From Bicyclus anynana (lineage: Eukaryota > Arthropoda > Insecta > Lepidoptera > Nymphalidae), in NCBI RefSeq assembly GCF_947172395.1, contig NC_069110.1, positions 5,710,127-5,774,126 of the forward strand: a stretch of DNA of 64,000 nt, given 5' to 3'. Position 1 is the stretch's first letter. The number at the start of each line of letters is the position of its first letter. This document shows, piece after piece, positions 1 to 11,046 of the stretch. Both the position numbers and the translations under genes were made by a program. The notes beneath the pieces are model-generated. The model searched no databases, was not told where the DNA came from, and worked only from the letters and a program-made list of their open reading frames with translations.

Positions 1-699
1 CCAGAAAGAATTTTTAAAACTTGATATTCTTTTGTATTGATGACCTGATCTGGGACTCGGAACTTGGACCTTATTATCCGATGCCGAACAAGCTAATCAC
101 CGAACCAAAATGGCAGTTTTGTAATTAAAAGCAACTTCAGAAAAAGTATTAATTCATATGCCAATAGAAACTAAATGCTTTAAATATAAATTGATGCAAT
201 CATTTGTTTTGTGTTTTACATTTTACTTAAATATGTATTTAAATATTTTGTCACCAGTTACTCGATCACAGAGTCGTTTCATGAATTGCTCGTTTAGTAA
301 ACACGTATCTAGAAGGCACAGTTGGTTCGTTACGCAAATTGACTTTAAAATTATGGGTACGGTCCGTAAAGTGGAGTAACATGAAATCATTTATTTTATA
401 AAATGGACCGCTCACTGCAAACAGGTCCCTACCAATTATATCAATAGATTATCTACATTTCTTCTCAACAACGAAATACGAGTAGGCACTCCAAACGCCT
501 AGCAGGTGGTACTAAATAAGTTATTTGAACATTTCGTAACTGCAAACCTATTTCTGTACAGAATGCGATGAAAATGTATTCAAATACTAGCTATTTGGCC
601 ACCTACGGGCTATTAAATTTAAGTTTTAAATATAATAAGCCAGTTTCCTATATTTTAATTTTTTTAATATATACTTTAAATTTAATGTACCAGTATAGA
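1..699. other. unassigned AT-rich DNA
   Basis: No gene, repeat family or RNA gene is recognised here. A 73-codon frame at 158-379 has no family resemblance, and its composition is that of translated AT-rich DNA. Confidence 0.6.
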
Positions 700-920
700 T
701 TTTTTTTATTCTTTACTAATTAGACCTTGACTACAATCTCACCTGATGGTAAGTGATGATGCAATCTAAGATGGAAGCAGGCTAACTTGTTAGGAGTAGG
801 ATAAAAATCCACACCCCTTTCGGATTCTACACGACAATCTTAATACGCCCAGCCGGGGATTGAACCCAAGACCCAAACCAACCAACCCAAGTCTTGTAAA
901 TCCACTGCACATACCACTGT
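700..920 (-). repeat. SINE-B copy, internally deleted
   Basis: On the minus strand this runs from a tRNA-like head (TGCAGTGGATTTACAAGACT) to the family tail (ATCACTTACCATCAGGTGAG, then AGGTCTAATTAGTAAAGAAT and A-rich). The middle third of the element, with the ACCACCCTACCGGCAAAG segment seen in longer copies, is missing. It matches the copies at 7.05, 32.5 and 47.1 kb. The box B region (GGGTTCAATCCCCGGCTGGG) marks it as derived from a Pol III transcript. Confidence 0.8.
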
Positions 921-1059
921 TTATTACTTCATATCGTCAGTAAAATAAATTATTAAATGAAAATAGACCGTCAGATTCCTATATTTCTTGGTCACGCATC
1001 ACGCGATCAGGATTTAGCTAAGTTCTAGGTTGGTCAATGTATAAAAACTTATTAAAGGA

Positions 1060-1083
1060 CAAAGTCGCGGGCGTCCGCTAGTT
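1060..1083. repeat. Rep-P terminal fragment
   Basis: Only the end motif AAGTCGCGGGCGTCCGCTAG is present. The same end closes the longer copies at 11.05-11.38 and 37.5-37.72 kb. Confidence 0.6.
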
Positions 1084-1317
1084 TTTTTATTAAAATAAGT
1101 CGCTAATCTAATTAACGTAACCGTTAATTTTATAATTAAGTGTACCTAATACTTAATTAAAAAATTACTTATAATTATATAAGTTGTTACAATTACAATT
1201 TACAGTTGTAAGATAAATTTGTAACTATTTCCGCATCGTCGATTCCTTGTTTTATGGATCATCTACCTTTATCTATTTATTTGTATTAATTGGTTTTTTT
1301 AACAGCAACTTTGTTTA

Positions 1318-1516
1318 TAACTAGCCGATGCCCGCGGTTTCACGTGTGTAGTTACGCTTCCTGTGTAAACACAGGGATAAAATGTAGCCACTCTCAAATA
1401 ATGGCTGTCTGCTTAGATAAAAGCATTTTCAGAATCAGTTTAGTAGATCCAGAGATACTATTCTAATACCCGCTACAACTTCATAAACTGACAAACACAC
1501 AATCTAACAAACTTTC
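1318..1516. repeat. Rep-H copy, diverged
   Basis: Starts with CTAGCCGATGCCCGCGGTTT and continues through the family's AACACAGGGATAAAATGTAG and GTTTAGTAGATCCAGAGATA segments to an end rich in AACAAACTTTCG. This is the reverse of the orientation at 15.1 and 53.4 kb. Such ends are common in lepidopteran DNA. I take them as LINE 3' ends or derived non-autonomous elements, and the clade is not resolved. Confidence 0.55.
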
Positions 1517-1518
1517 GT

Positions 1519-1786
1519 TATCAACCTATATTCGGCTCACTGCTGAGCTCGAATCACCTCTCAGAATGAGAGGGATTAGGCCAATAGTCCACCACGCTGG
1601 CCCAACGCTGGCAGACTTCACACACGCAGAGAATTAAGAAAATTCTCTGGTATGCAGGTTTCCTCACGATGTTTTCCTTCACCGTTTGAGACACGTTTTC
1701 AGTTGGAGGTGCATGCCCCGGACCGGATTCAAACCCACACTGGAATCGGAGGCAGAGGTCATATCCACAGGGCTATCATGGCACTA
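1519..1786 (-). repeat. SINE-A copy, minus strand
   Basis: The minus strand carries, in order, the tRNA-like head (GATAGCCCTGTGGATATGAC), box B (degenerate: GTGTGGGTTTGAATCCGGTC), the body motif AACATCGTGAGGAAACCTGC, and the tail with the hairpin CCTCTCATTCTGAGAGG and GAGCTCAGCAGTGAGCCGAA. The CCAACTTTTCAGTTGTGTGC and AAATATCACGTG parts are mostly deleted. The 89-codon plus-strand frame at 1686-1955 is a translation of this repeat and of poly-T, not a gene. Confidence 0.85.
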
Positions 1787-1907
1787 TCAAACTTTACATC
1801 TTTATAATATTAGTGAAGATATACAAGTCATAATAAAGGTATTTTTTGTATTATTCAACACAGTACATTTTAGTTTAACAACAAACAACATTTGTGCGAA
1901 TTATTTT

Positions 1908-1995
1908 TTTTTTTTTTTTATTCTTTACAAGTTAGCCCTTGACTACAGTTACTAGTTGACAATCACACCTGATGGTAAGTGATGATGGAGTCTAA
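1908..1995 (-). repeat. SINE-B 3' end fragment
   Basis: A poly-T run followed by TTACAAGTTAGCCCTTGACT and CACCTGATGGTAAGTGATGA is the reversed SINE-B tail. The copy breaks off before the CTTCCATCTTAGA segment. A short insertion (TTACTAGTTG) interrupts the usual ACTACAATCTCACC. Confidence 0.75.
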
Positions 1996-2344
1996 TTTAT
2001 TATAATGGGCGAAATAGTGTGTAGCGTAACAAACATACAAACAACAATGTACCTGATATTACAATTTTGCAGTGTCACTACTGAAAGAGAGGACGTCTAA
2101 GGTAGTCCATTGTTGAAGCAGCCGGCTCAGTCGAGAGACTGTGATTCTGGTCGACCGTTAACGATTCGAATGTGGCTCAGGGTCTCCATGTTATAGCCAT
2201 CATTGCAATTGCGAGCGCGCAGAAACCACTCCGTTATCCATCGTTTGTGAAGACATAAATCTTGTGCGTTGTCATAATTTTAATTTTTTTTAATATAACA
2301 TGTTTGTATGCACATACAATACACATAAAATAGTTTTTTTTTTA
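1996..2344. other. unassigned DNA, GC-richer patch at 2.08-2.25 kb
   Basis: The patch around 2080-2250 is richer in G+C than its surroundings and includes CCGGCTCAGTCGAGAGACTG and CGATTCGAATGTGGCTCAGG. The second string looks vaguely like a tRNA box B, so a decayed SINE is possible. No open frame or splice pattern supports a gene. Confidence 0.35.
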
Positions 2345-2650
2345 AATACTTTGAAAAACTAGAAAAAACACGCTTTTAAGACGCACTAAAAATTACAAAT
2401 ATTGGATTTAAGTCACGTGACATTTTTCTTGTATTCCTGACTGCAAACCCTTTCATTTGATATCCATTTGGGGGTGGATTACAAACAGCCATTCCGTCAT
2501 CTTGGGTAGGCCGCCATATTGGATTTATAATGACGTTTCCTAGCTAGTCATGTATTGTCATCAGAACTCAGAGCGTGTGCAAAATTTCATCGTACACGAA
2601 AACCGGGAAGTGGGTCAAATTAAGATTCCAAAATTTGTATTTCCTACATA
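2345..2650 (+). repeat. Rep-K copy 1
   Basis: About 300 bp align by eye with 52256-52545. Shared blocks include AAAACACGCTTTTA, GCACTAAAAATTACAAATAT, GCAAACCCTTTCATTT, GCCATATTGGATTT, AGAGCGTGTGCAAAATTTCA and CGGGAAGTGGGTCAAATTAA. A CACGTG box lies at the start of this copy. No long frame is shared by both copies, so a non-coding element or LINE 3' region is likelier than a gene. The class is unknown to me. Confidence 0.75.
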
Positions 2651-2708
2651 ATTAAAGTGATTGGGGAGGCCGCCATAGTAGATAAAGATGTATGATATAT
2701 AACTGAAA

Positions 2709-3030
2709 CTTGAGCCGTGATAGCCCAGTGGATATGACCTCTGCCTACGATTCCGGAAGACGTAGGTTCGAATGCGGTCCGGGACATGCACCTCCAACTT
2801 TTCAGTTGTGTGTATTTTAAGAAATTAAACATCACACGTCACAAACGGTGAAGGAAAACATCGTGAGGAAACCTGCACACCCGAGAATTTTCTTAATTCT
2901 CTGCGTGTGTGAAGTCTGCCAATTCGCATTGGGCCAGCATGGTGGATTGTTGGCCTAACTCTAGACTTGAGCTCAGCATTGATTCGAATATGGGTTGTTT
3001 TTTATATTGATGATATGATTGATGATGATG
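2709..3030 (+). repeat. SINE-A copy with 8-bp target duplication
   Basis: The near-complete element runs from GCCGTGATAGCCCAGTGG (box A, from 2714) through box B-like GGTTCGAATGC (2765-2775) and the body AACATCGTGAGGAAACCTGC to a (GAT)n tail. The direct repeat AACTGAAA flanks it at 2701-2708 and 3031-3038, as expected for target-primed insertion. The 3' hairpin region is damaged: the CCTCTCATTCTGAGAGG motif is lost, and only GAGCTCAGC and a degraded end remain. Confidence 0.88.
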
Positions 3031-3034
3031 AACT

Positions 3035-3295
3035 GAAAATAGTATCCTCATTAAAGCCATATTATTTTTAAATGGTGACCATATGCACGTATTCCTAATT
3101 GCGTCCAAAACAAAGGTCTATTAATAAAATTTAAAATAACTACCCAACTACATCGAACGTAATTCAAATTCAAAGACTTTATTTTATTAACATTATTAAT
3201 AGTAAAAGTATTAAATTTATTTCTCTATTCTATGTATAATAAGTAAATTAGTTTGTTTTAAGTTTCGGATTTAGTAAATTGGTCCGAGTCTTATT
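3035..3295. other. unassigned AT-rich DNA
   Basis: AT-rich with no recognised gene. A short AATTCAAATTCAAAGACTTT at about 3169-3189 resembles the reversed tail of LINE-J copies, but it is too short to call firmly. Confidence 0.4.
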
Positions 3296-3490
3296 TCTAT
3301 TTAACTAGTAAGGACCTAAGGAAGAAGTCATCACACATAATGATGGTTTCCATGCATGCGTAAGAAGGCAGCTTCACTCCTGCTGCTGCGATGCTGCCAC
3401 AACAGCATCCTAGAGTCAATACAGGAGAGGCTGAGCTGGCCAAAAGCGGCACGTTTTGTAGCGGTGGCCACAGGCCATATTTGTAAGTAG
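3296..3490. other. GC-richer segment of unknown origin
   Basis: This segment is visibly richer in G+C than its flanks (for example GCTTCACTCCTGCTGCTGCG and CTGAGCTGGCCAAAAGCGGC). Overlapping open frames of about 70 codons exist on the minus strand, but I recognise no protein family in them. It could be a decayed transposon coding region or a fragment of a host exon. No matching copy was seen elsewhere in the window. Confidence 0.35.
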
Positions 3491-3518
3491 AGTAATATAA
3501 CTCTATATGTTTCGTCGT

Positions 3519-3820
3519 CATCAACCCATATTCCGCTCACTGCTGAGCTCGAGTCTCTTCTCAGAATGAGAAGGGTTAGGCCAATAGTCCACCACGCTGG
3601 CCCAATGCGGATTGGCAGACTTCACACACTCAGAGAAGTAAGAAAATTCTCTGGTATGCAGGTTTCCTCACGATGTTTTCCTTCACCGATTGAGACACGT
3701 GATATTTAATTTCTTAAAATGCACACAACTGAAAAATTGGAGGCGCATGCCCCGGACCGGACTCGAACCCACACCCTCCGGAATCGGAGGCAGAGGTCAC
3801 ATCCACTGGGCTATCACTAA
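3519..3820 (-). repeat. SINE-A copy, near full length, minus strand
   Basis: All blocks of the family are present on the minus strand: GATAGCCCAGTGGATGTGAC (box A region), GTGTGGGTTCGAGTCCGGTC (box B), CCAATTTTTCAGTTGTGTGC, AAATATCACGTGTCTCAATC, AACATCGTGAGGAAACCTGC and the GAGCTCAGCAGTGAGC tail. The hairpin before the tail reads CTTCTCATTCTGAGAAG, with both arms changed relative to the majority CCTCTCATTCTGAGAGG (plus-strand 3557-3573). Confidence 0.9.
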
Positions 3821-4453
3821 TCTTACTAACTCTTCTAGATTAATTTTCAATTCTATAGTGTAAACCTAAATAAAAAGTTATTTATTTATTTATAATATGG
3901 TCCTACAATTCACCTGAATGAAGAATGTAGTTTCTCAATGGCAGCATCACTTAATGACTCTGAGATTCCAAGCGCAGACAAAACGCAACTAAATCAGCCG
4001 GATATAACTATATAAGAATGTTAAAAAGAGTTGTTTTGAATACACAATACTAACGTAGTACTCGTATAGGTAGTTCACTCAACCACAATTGATAGGATTA
4101 AAAGAGACTGAGACCTTGCACGAACAGCCGTATCATAATAAATAAGGTTGGTATGTGCGGTAGAACTGCTTCATGGTTATCTAAATGGCTACTTATTGCT
4201 GAATTCTCATTATTGAGTGTAGGGTCTCAATCGAGCTCTATCGATTTGATTTTTCTCCCAAATAATGATCAAAAGCCTGTTTATGGTGAACGTCAGTAGT
4301 ATCCTGGGATTAAGGTGGAATAGTAAAACTTCAACCTACTCCAAAAGTATCTAAAGCTAAATATTATCATAACATAACTAAGACTTGTAGTCATTAAAAA
4401 CTTCAATAAGTTTTTTGAATGACTTGCGATATATGATTAAAATATTTACGGTA
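3821..4453. other. unassigned DNA
   Basis: No gene, known repeat or RNA gene is seen. There is no frame longer than 60 codons. Confidence 0.5.
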
Positions 4454-4508
4454 CATCTTTGCCGGTAGGGTGGTAGCTTGCCACGGCCGAAGCCTCTCAC
4501 CAGTCAAT
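4454..4508 (-). repeat. SINE-B middle fragment
   Basis: CTTTGCCGGTAGGGTGGTAG followed by GCCACGGCCGAAGCCTCTCA is the reversed centre of SINE-B, as in the copies at 7.2 and 56.8 kb. Neither end is present. Confidence 0.7.
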
Positions 4509-4784
4509 ATCCTAATATTTTGTAGCTCTGCCCAGGACTTATATCCAAGATCTCATGATAGAAACTAACCACCGGACTAATGAGGGAGACGAGGCAAAAT
4601 CTAATACGATTATTAATGGTCAGCTATTCTTTTTTTGCCGAAACAGAGGGTAGTAAGTAGAAAACAATGGCCTATAACCACACAAACATTTCGAAGAACA
4701 TACAATATTACCACGCGTAAGTAAATGACCACGATCTTCAGTAAATGTACCTATGTAAATGTACCATATTCTGGCGAAATAAAA
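4509..4784. other. unassigned DNA leading into a TTGA-repeat tail
   Basis: A unique-looking stretch ends in CGAAATAAAATTGATTGATT. The ending looks like a LINE tail with a tetranucleotide repeat, but no LINE coding frame is visible upstream. Confidence 0.35.
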
Positions 4785-4804
4785 TTGATTGATTGATTGA
4801 TTGA
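4785..4804 (+). repeat. (TTGA)n microsatellite
   Basis: Five TTGA units directly follow AATAAAA. This may be the 3' tail of a retroelement. Confidence 0.8.
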
Positions 4805-4854
4805 GTAATGAAGGAACGACTATAGAGAGAGAGATGTAAATGACACGCGCAGGT

Positions 4855-5038
4855 TAATCCTCAATAGCTCAAAGGTAAAGCGATCGGACTCATCATTGAG
4901 GGGTGATGGTTCGATCCCCGCCCCGTTGGACTATTGTTGTACCCACTCCTAATACAGTCTTTCTCGACTAGTTGAAGGGGAATGGGAGTCGTATATAAAA
5001 GATATGGATAATTTTCTTTAAAAATATATAAATGTTAT
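4855..5038 (+). repeat. SINE-E copy with tRNA-like head
   Basis: The head contains a good box A (TAGCTCAAAGGTAAAGC), an anticodon-like stem region and a box B (GGTTCGATCCCCG). It is followed by the family body TTGTACCCACTCCTAATACA and CAGTCTTTCTCGACTAGTTG, then an AT-rich end. The same body occurs at 18.75-18.81 kb, and reversed at 36.98 kb. It is not a working tRNA: no acceptor stem closes and the body continues past the box B arm. Confidence 0.75.
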
Positions 5039-5326
5039 TAACAGTTTCTCACCAGTATGTACGAAGCCTTAGACACTATCTTGATTATAAATGTGCATAG
5101 TAGGCACATAATAGTTACAGGGTTTTATTGAAAGGCGGGTGTCCATACAGAACTTAGGAGTTCTTGCGCAAGTTAGTTGCCTAATGAAAACTGGAACGCA
5201 GAAATTGTTCTGCTGGTGTATAAATTAAGTCATTTTAATTATTTTGCCACTAAAAGCGGTGGTAACGCTTTTGAGTAGAAGGACCGGATGTTGTGTAACA
5301 GTCGAATCTATAATTACTATTAATTC
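5039..5326. other. unassigned DNA
   Basis: No recognised feature. A short stretch (about 5135-5300) is slightly GC-richer without an open frame. Confidence 0.4.
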
Positions 5327-5389
5327 GTGAAGAGAAAACTTTTTAGCTGTACTTTACCTTCGTTTCACACAGATTATTATTTATTAGCA

Positions 5390-5660
5390 AGCATAGATAT
5401 TTTTTTTATTTTTTTCCGAATAATTTCACCGCGGCTTGTTGCCTCGACTGGTGATAGAAGGGCTGGCTTATTTTTTGCGCAAAAGTTCAGCCCGGCTGTC
5501 CAGCGCGGAAATGCAGCCAGTATTTTTGCCACCATTCCACGTGGGCATGATTTGCTATTTTTTTTCTATCATTTATTTATATGTCCTTTTTTAACTAGCA
5601 CTATACCAGGTCTATTGGCAGCAATATCTGTTAGTCAGTCAGTGATAATCGTTCGGTCCC
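5390..5660 (+). pseudogene. LINE-Q C-terminal ORF remnant
   Basis: The frame includes a segment ending AVQRGNAASIFATIPRGHDL, encoded at about 5490-5555. The minus strand at 22.45-22.69 kb encodes an aligned but frame-shifted version (SLAVQHGNAAS). Two copies with related peptides point to the C-terminal end of a multicopy retroelement ORF. I recall related peptides from lepidopteran reverse-transcriptase ORFs but cannot name the clade. A 112-codon frame (5327-5665) covers it; its flanks look like translated AT-rich DNA. Confidence 0.45.
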
Positions 5661-7046
5661 AGTAGAGCAATACACTACTATTTTCAAGAACTGACTTTGG
5701 GTCGTACCTATAGTAAGGCATCTCAGAATTGATAAGGCCATACTGAAGAGCAACCTGTTGGTGGATTATCTTGGCTACTTGATTATGTCTATACAAGTTT
5801 TTTATAGTTATTAGGATAAGTTAGCTTCAGTGCCTTATTATAATAAAAAAATAAACAAAAAAAAGCACTGATGTATGATATAGTATTTATAGAAGACGAG
5901 TATGTATAAGGAAATAAAACAAATGTTGTTATTTCAATTCGATCTGACAATTTCTATAATTATATATGTTAAATAGTCATTTATTTTTTATTAGTAAACC
6001 GTTTTTGTATGATAAAATTATATATTTATTTTATAATATAAATTATAGACGTGCGGTCTGTAATTTTTTTCTGTTTTCATACACCAGGTACTGCCTAATG
6101 TACTATAAGGAAACCTGTCTCGTGCATTAACAAGGCTATATTTGCGACAAAACCAGTCTAAATGTGTGCGAGCCATATGAGATTACTTAACTTTGATTTT
6201 TATACTTACTCATTAAGAAAAGATAACGCAACCATTTTTGCAAGGGCTAATTCATATTCACCTTTATATACTTACTTACTATAAAAATACCAATACGTAT
6301 TTTACGGACAGACCGTTACATTTTATTTCGTTCGTTTCGTTAAGTGCAATTATTTTTATCCAATGCCAATATTATTGATTGAATGAGTTACTCTAGGATT
6401 AATACGTAATGTATTATATTTATTGAACATTATTTATTTAATTTTACCGTACGAGTGAATCTACATATAGTATTTTATTTACACAGAAATTATTTAAAAA
6501 AAAATTTCGGCCACGAATACTAATATTTTTTTCTTATATCAAATGCTTAGCTTTCTCTCATTTCACATTTCTAAGTCAAAATCATAATTATTTAGTTCAT
6601 TAATTCAGTAAGGATTCTTTTTAATCTTCAATAAGTTACATTATTGTAAAATACATTTTGAAAAGTCCTTATAACTGTTGCACTAAAGGTATATATACTT
6701 ATATATTGTGCAATTCTTTAGTTATTTATTAAATCCAATTAGTTTAACATACGCATGTTACGTTAATTTTTAATTACATTTTTTTTGATCGGTTCATTTT
6801 CATACGACTACCAAATTATGTAAGACAATAATTATGTTGTGATATGACTTAAAAATATATATCAATTGTAACTTTTTCTTAAAAGGTTATTCAAAATATG
6901 AGCACACAGCTGACATTTTATAGTTACACAATAAAATAATGTTAATAACATTTTAACTTTATATTATGTGTAAATTGTGCATTTATTATCGTCATTTATT
7001 AGGGCGATTTTGACTTCACTGAAATTAAAATTTTCTGTCTTTTTCA
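5661..7046. other. unassigned AT-rich DNA
   Basis: A long, strongly AT-rich stretch without recognised genes or repeats. It contains many homopolymer runs and no frame above 60 codons. Confidence 0.55.
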
Positions 7047-7367
7047 GATATTTTTATTTTTTTTTATTTTTTTTTATTATTTACAAGTTAGCCCTTGACT
7101 ACAATTTCACCTGATGATAAGTGATGATGCAGTCTTAGATGGAAGCGGGCTAACTTGTTAGAAGGAGGATGAAAATCCACACCGCTTTCCGGTTTCTACT
7201 CAACATCGTACCGTCTTTGTCAGTAGGGTGGTAACTAGCCACGGCTGAAGCCTCCCACCAGCCAGACCTGGACCAATTAAGAAAATCTCAATCGGCCCAG
7301 CCGGGGATCGAACCCAGGACCTCCGTTTTGTAGATCCACCGCGCATAGCACTGCGCCACGGATGCCG
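7047..7367 (-). repeat. SINE-B copy, near full length, minus strand
   Basis: On the minus strand it opens with CGGCATCCGTGGCGCAGTGC (box A), then GGTCCTGGGTTCGATCCCCG (box B), the body with GGCTTCAGCCGTGGCTAGTT, and the tail TCACTTATCATCAGGTGAAA followed by an A-rich end. The central block from ACGTACCGCC to the AGCGTTCCGG segment is shortened relative to 32.5 kb. Confidence 0.88.
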
Positions 7368-8047
7368 TCGAAAATACACTACATGCCATAATTGTTTTTG
7401 TATCTTTATACATTCATAATGTTACTATTTAATGAGGGTTGAGCAGTTTGTTAGTTAATGACAATATTACCTACTATAGGGATGTAGATATAAGTACGTT
7501 CTATAATTTGTATTAATTAATTTGCCAAGTCTCGTAACTGTTTTACAATCAAGATGGAAAGTTGGTCTTGTGTAGGGCTGCCTTAATTAGACACGTAGTC
7601 GTTTATCTGTCGATTACATAAATAAACAAATTAATTCAAGGCTTCACATGCGTAACAAAACGCCGATTGCCAACCGAATCGACGTTTTCTGAGAAGTTTC
7701 GATAAATGTCAGTACAAAAAGACTTGTAACGCATTGTAATTTCTTACATTAGAGGTAACTCCAATAGCTAATTAGCTGTTACGGAACAATTACAGAAAGT
7801 TAAGTTTGGTCTTTAGCCGTCTCTGTAAGAATATATTCAAATCTAACGACTTCTTTGACGCAATTGGGAAAGTTTTGCTTTAGAATCGTGATTTGATTCG
7901 ACTTCAAACTTAGTCCTAAACTTAGTACTAACGTAGTAGTAGAACTTAAAAAAGATGAAATTTAGGTACATGTTAAAAAAACTTTTGGAAGTCTGGTCTT
8001 CTTCCAGATATCGGCCGTGGCCGTGGTGATAATACCATATCGACAAA
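7368..8047. other. unassigned AT-rich DNA
   Basis: No gene or repeat recognised. A 67-codon minus-strand frame (7843-8046) has no recognised similarity. Confidence 0.5.
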
Positions 8048-8105
8048 GATGTACGTACCTAAGGATGTGCCTAAGAATGTAAAGATGTACCTAAGGATGT
8101 ATCGT
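8048..8105 (+). repeat. imperfect 12-bp minisatellite
   Basis: GATGTACCTAAG-like units repeat with variation (AAGATGTACGTACCTAAGGA, GTGCCTAAGAATG, AAGATGTACCTAAGGATG). The 83-codon frame starting here owes its repeated residues to these units. Confidence 0.55.
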
Positions 8106-9837
8106 TCCGGTACTATGCTGCCAGAATTGGAAAAATGTATCTCTCCCAAATTAGCGTTTAACCATCTACCATCTTATTTTATACCATCACTTAAGCTTAT
8201 AAATTGTGTAATTAATAACTTCTACAATTTCTTTTTCCCAGGAGCAGCTTGGCTGTTTAAAGCAGAAATGCAATTATTTTTACCAGATTTATTTTATTAA
8301 TTATAGGCTATTAGGATAAGTTAGTGAAAAATAAACTTATTAATTGTATACTTTTAAAAAAGCTTCTACATAACATCATTTACTTTTTATGGTAAATTAA
8401 TATAGATTCCGCAGGTAGACGCAGGTTTACTTCAAGAGGGCATTAACCGCGAACGATCTTTATATATAAAAAGATGTAAAACTTTTTATGTGATTCATTC
8501 AATATACGAGTATAGTATGAGAGAGGGCATTAAGTTTTCTTATGCAACTATTACACGTAACATTTTCGAATAAATAAATATCGTGTGAATGTAGTCATTG
8601 ATACAAATATATTTAGACTTATATATTTTTATCCTAGATATTCTCAGAGTGAAATAAAGCCTTAGTAGCACTTGGTATCAAAATCATTTTTTTGATTATT
8701 ATGTTGACATAGATTTTTACGTTTGCTGTAGATACTGATGCTAATTATATAATATACCGTTATAAAGAATATTCTTTAACAGTACTCCTCTATAACTTCG
8801 CCCGCTTAGAATTCAGGTTTATGAATTGCAAGATAATGCAAAACATCTTTCTCTCCTTAGAAATGTATAGTGAAATTATTTGAAGCAATTTTATTATTTA
8901 TTAACGCTTAGTAGCTGATATTCAAATGGAATAATATATTCTATGCTCATAGCCAAAACTACTGAGTATGACTGACATATCGGATATCTTTCACTGAAAT
9001 TGTACTAATTAAATAGTCAAAACGAATACTAGATAGGTACTAGATAGTATTAATGTACTAACCGTTTGATGATTTTATATACTTAATACATAGTATTATC
9101 TCTACATAGTTGATGATTATTTATACATAGTTGATGACGTTGATGATTTATTAGTCGCTGTCTCTTGGACTAAATATTATCAAAACAAAATGTAAAATAT
9201 CGGGTCATAGAGATCGCTGTCTCGTTTGTAAACAAATATTGGCTCGCTATACCGGTTTTCTAGCTTAAATCGCGCGCATGGATTTTGTGTTTTTTTAAAA
9301 GGAACGGTAAATTTTCCGCAGTCGTAGAGATAAATATAAGCTTAACACTACAATACTGCATGCATGCATTTTCAACTATCGTGACAAAAGTCTTTATGTA
9401 ACAATTCTTCAGAATTTTGGAGAAGATAAATCCAGTTTTAATATATGTTTTCATACACCCAGAATTTATATCATAAAGTTTTACATTTACACAGAAAATC
9501 GTACAAAAATTATTGTAATACTTGCAGTGAAATCTAATCAAATCGTTATTTATTTTCAAATGTGGTAGCTACTCGTATGTTTTGATCTTTTGAAGCCCAA
9601 ACAATTCTGTTGCACTTGAACTTTTGCCATTTATTGTTATAGGTAAGTGGTAGGAAAACTATTATCAAATTGTAATTAAGGTTGAGGTTTGCATATACAG
9701 GTATCAGTATTGAGGTGATCTGTACCTATACCTGCGTTGGTACAGTGCCGTTTTGACAGATATCGTCACAGGGGAAAGGCGTTTATGTAACGTATGACGA
9801 GTTAATGACATGACTTAAAATTGTCGCACTCGTTTAT
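8106..9837. other. unassigned AT-rich DNA
   Basis: No recognisable gene or element. A 99-codon minus-strand frame (9260-9559) is Cys/Ile/Lys-rich, has no domain I recognise, and reads like translated AT-rich sequence. Confidence 0.5.
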
Positions 9838-10310
9838 CCTACAAATATTATAAACGCGAAAGTTTGTATGCTGCTGAACTGTTGAACTGATTTGGTTGAA
9901 ATTTAAAAAAAAGACAGATAATACTCTGGATCCGCACAAAGACTACATTTTGTCCCGAAAAAATGTATGGTGCTAGCGAGATTTGCGAAAAACTGATGGT
10001 TACCGATCTCTTTCACGTCGCGACTGCTGAACTGTAATTCGTACTGTACGTAAACTGTAATTAAATTCTAATTTGGAATTGAGATACTTAGATTATAGCC
10101 CACATATGTTACTTTTTATTCTGAAAAACGTCGATGGTTTTTGCAAAAAATGATGGTTCTGATGGTATGAATGTTTGTTACTCTTTCACTTTTTCTTTGA
10201 TTTTGGAGATCGGGATTATATCCTGGATTTACACAAAAGCTTAAACTTCATTTTACGCGGTATCAGATATTGCCCTAAATGTATAGCAGCGGGGTCCGTG
10301 GTCTCATTCG
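9838..10310. repeat. Rep-P, two to three decayed iterations
   Basis: Starts with ATTATAAACGCGAAAGTTTG and proceeds through ACTGATTTGGTTGAAATTTA, GATAATACTCTGGATC, CGAGATTTGCGAAAAACTGA. The block CACGTCGCGACTGCTGAACT then restarts the series, with a second AGATTATAGCCCAC and AAAAACGTCGATGGTTTTTG. A third partial round begins at about 10185. The terminal CGTCCGCTAGT is absent. Tandem or nested Rep-P insertions would explain this. Confidence 0.6.
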
Positions 10311-11046
10311 CTTTTCTTGTTAGCAAGTCAGGATAAAAAGTAGCTTAATTATGTACTATTCTAGACTGTTCTATGTCTTTGCCATCTTTCATCAACATCC
10401 ATACTGACGTTCTGGAGTTAGTCCTACCGTCTGTAACTAGCCCGATTTCGTTTTACGTATTTTACAGTGTTATGAAACTTTATCAAAGGAAAATATACCA
10501 TAAAAGTTGTGTGCAGCTTCTGAGTATTGAGCTTGCCTTTTCAGTAGATTTGCCATATAGTCTGTAATAATGAGCAATTTGAGCAAGCAAGTCAGCTAAA
10601 ACTAAATGAGGTTAACATTGATACATTCATTGAGTTAAAACAAATACATAATATTCACTATAACATATGTTATCCTTGATGACTCATAGCCACTGAGGTG
10701 TCAACTTTGTTCGTTAACACTTCCGTATTTTTTTAGTATTTAGGTTACTATTTTAAACAACATAACTTAAAACGGACTATAACACGCGAAAGGTCCAAAA
10801 CCATCTTACAACTATTTAGATTAGCAAAATGTGCGATTTAGACTTGAAAATGATAAAGCAGGATCAGTAAATAAAAAAAAGACTAAAAAGCTGCAATTTT
10901 GGGCAACAATTTCAGTAGCAGAAGAGTAAAGAAATAACAATAAAGACTTTTTAACAAGATTCTTTTTATTTAAATGTTCGCAAAATGTGTCAAAATACCT
11001 GTTCACCGTTACGACCGCAGTGTGTTCTGTAAATTTAAAGTCTAAA
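10311..11046. other. unassigned DNA
   Basis: No gene or repeat recognised. Two frames of 64 and 79 codons have no recognised similarity. Confidence 0.5.

Noticed and set aside
4855..4935. Functional tRNA gene at the SINE-E head
   Set aside because: Box A and box B are convincing, but a complete cloverleaf cannot be closed and the body matches other SINE-E copies.
9260..9559. 99-codon minus-strand frame, cysteine-containing
   Set aside because: No signal peptide, domain or repeat is recognisable, and codon use follows the AT-rich background.
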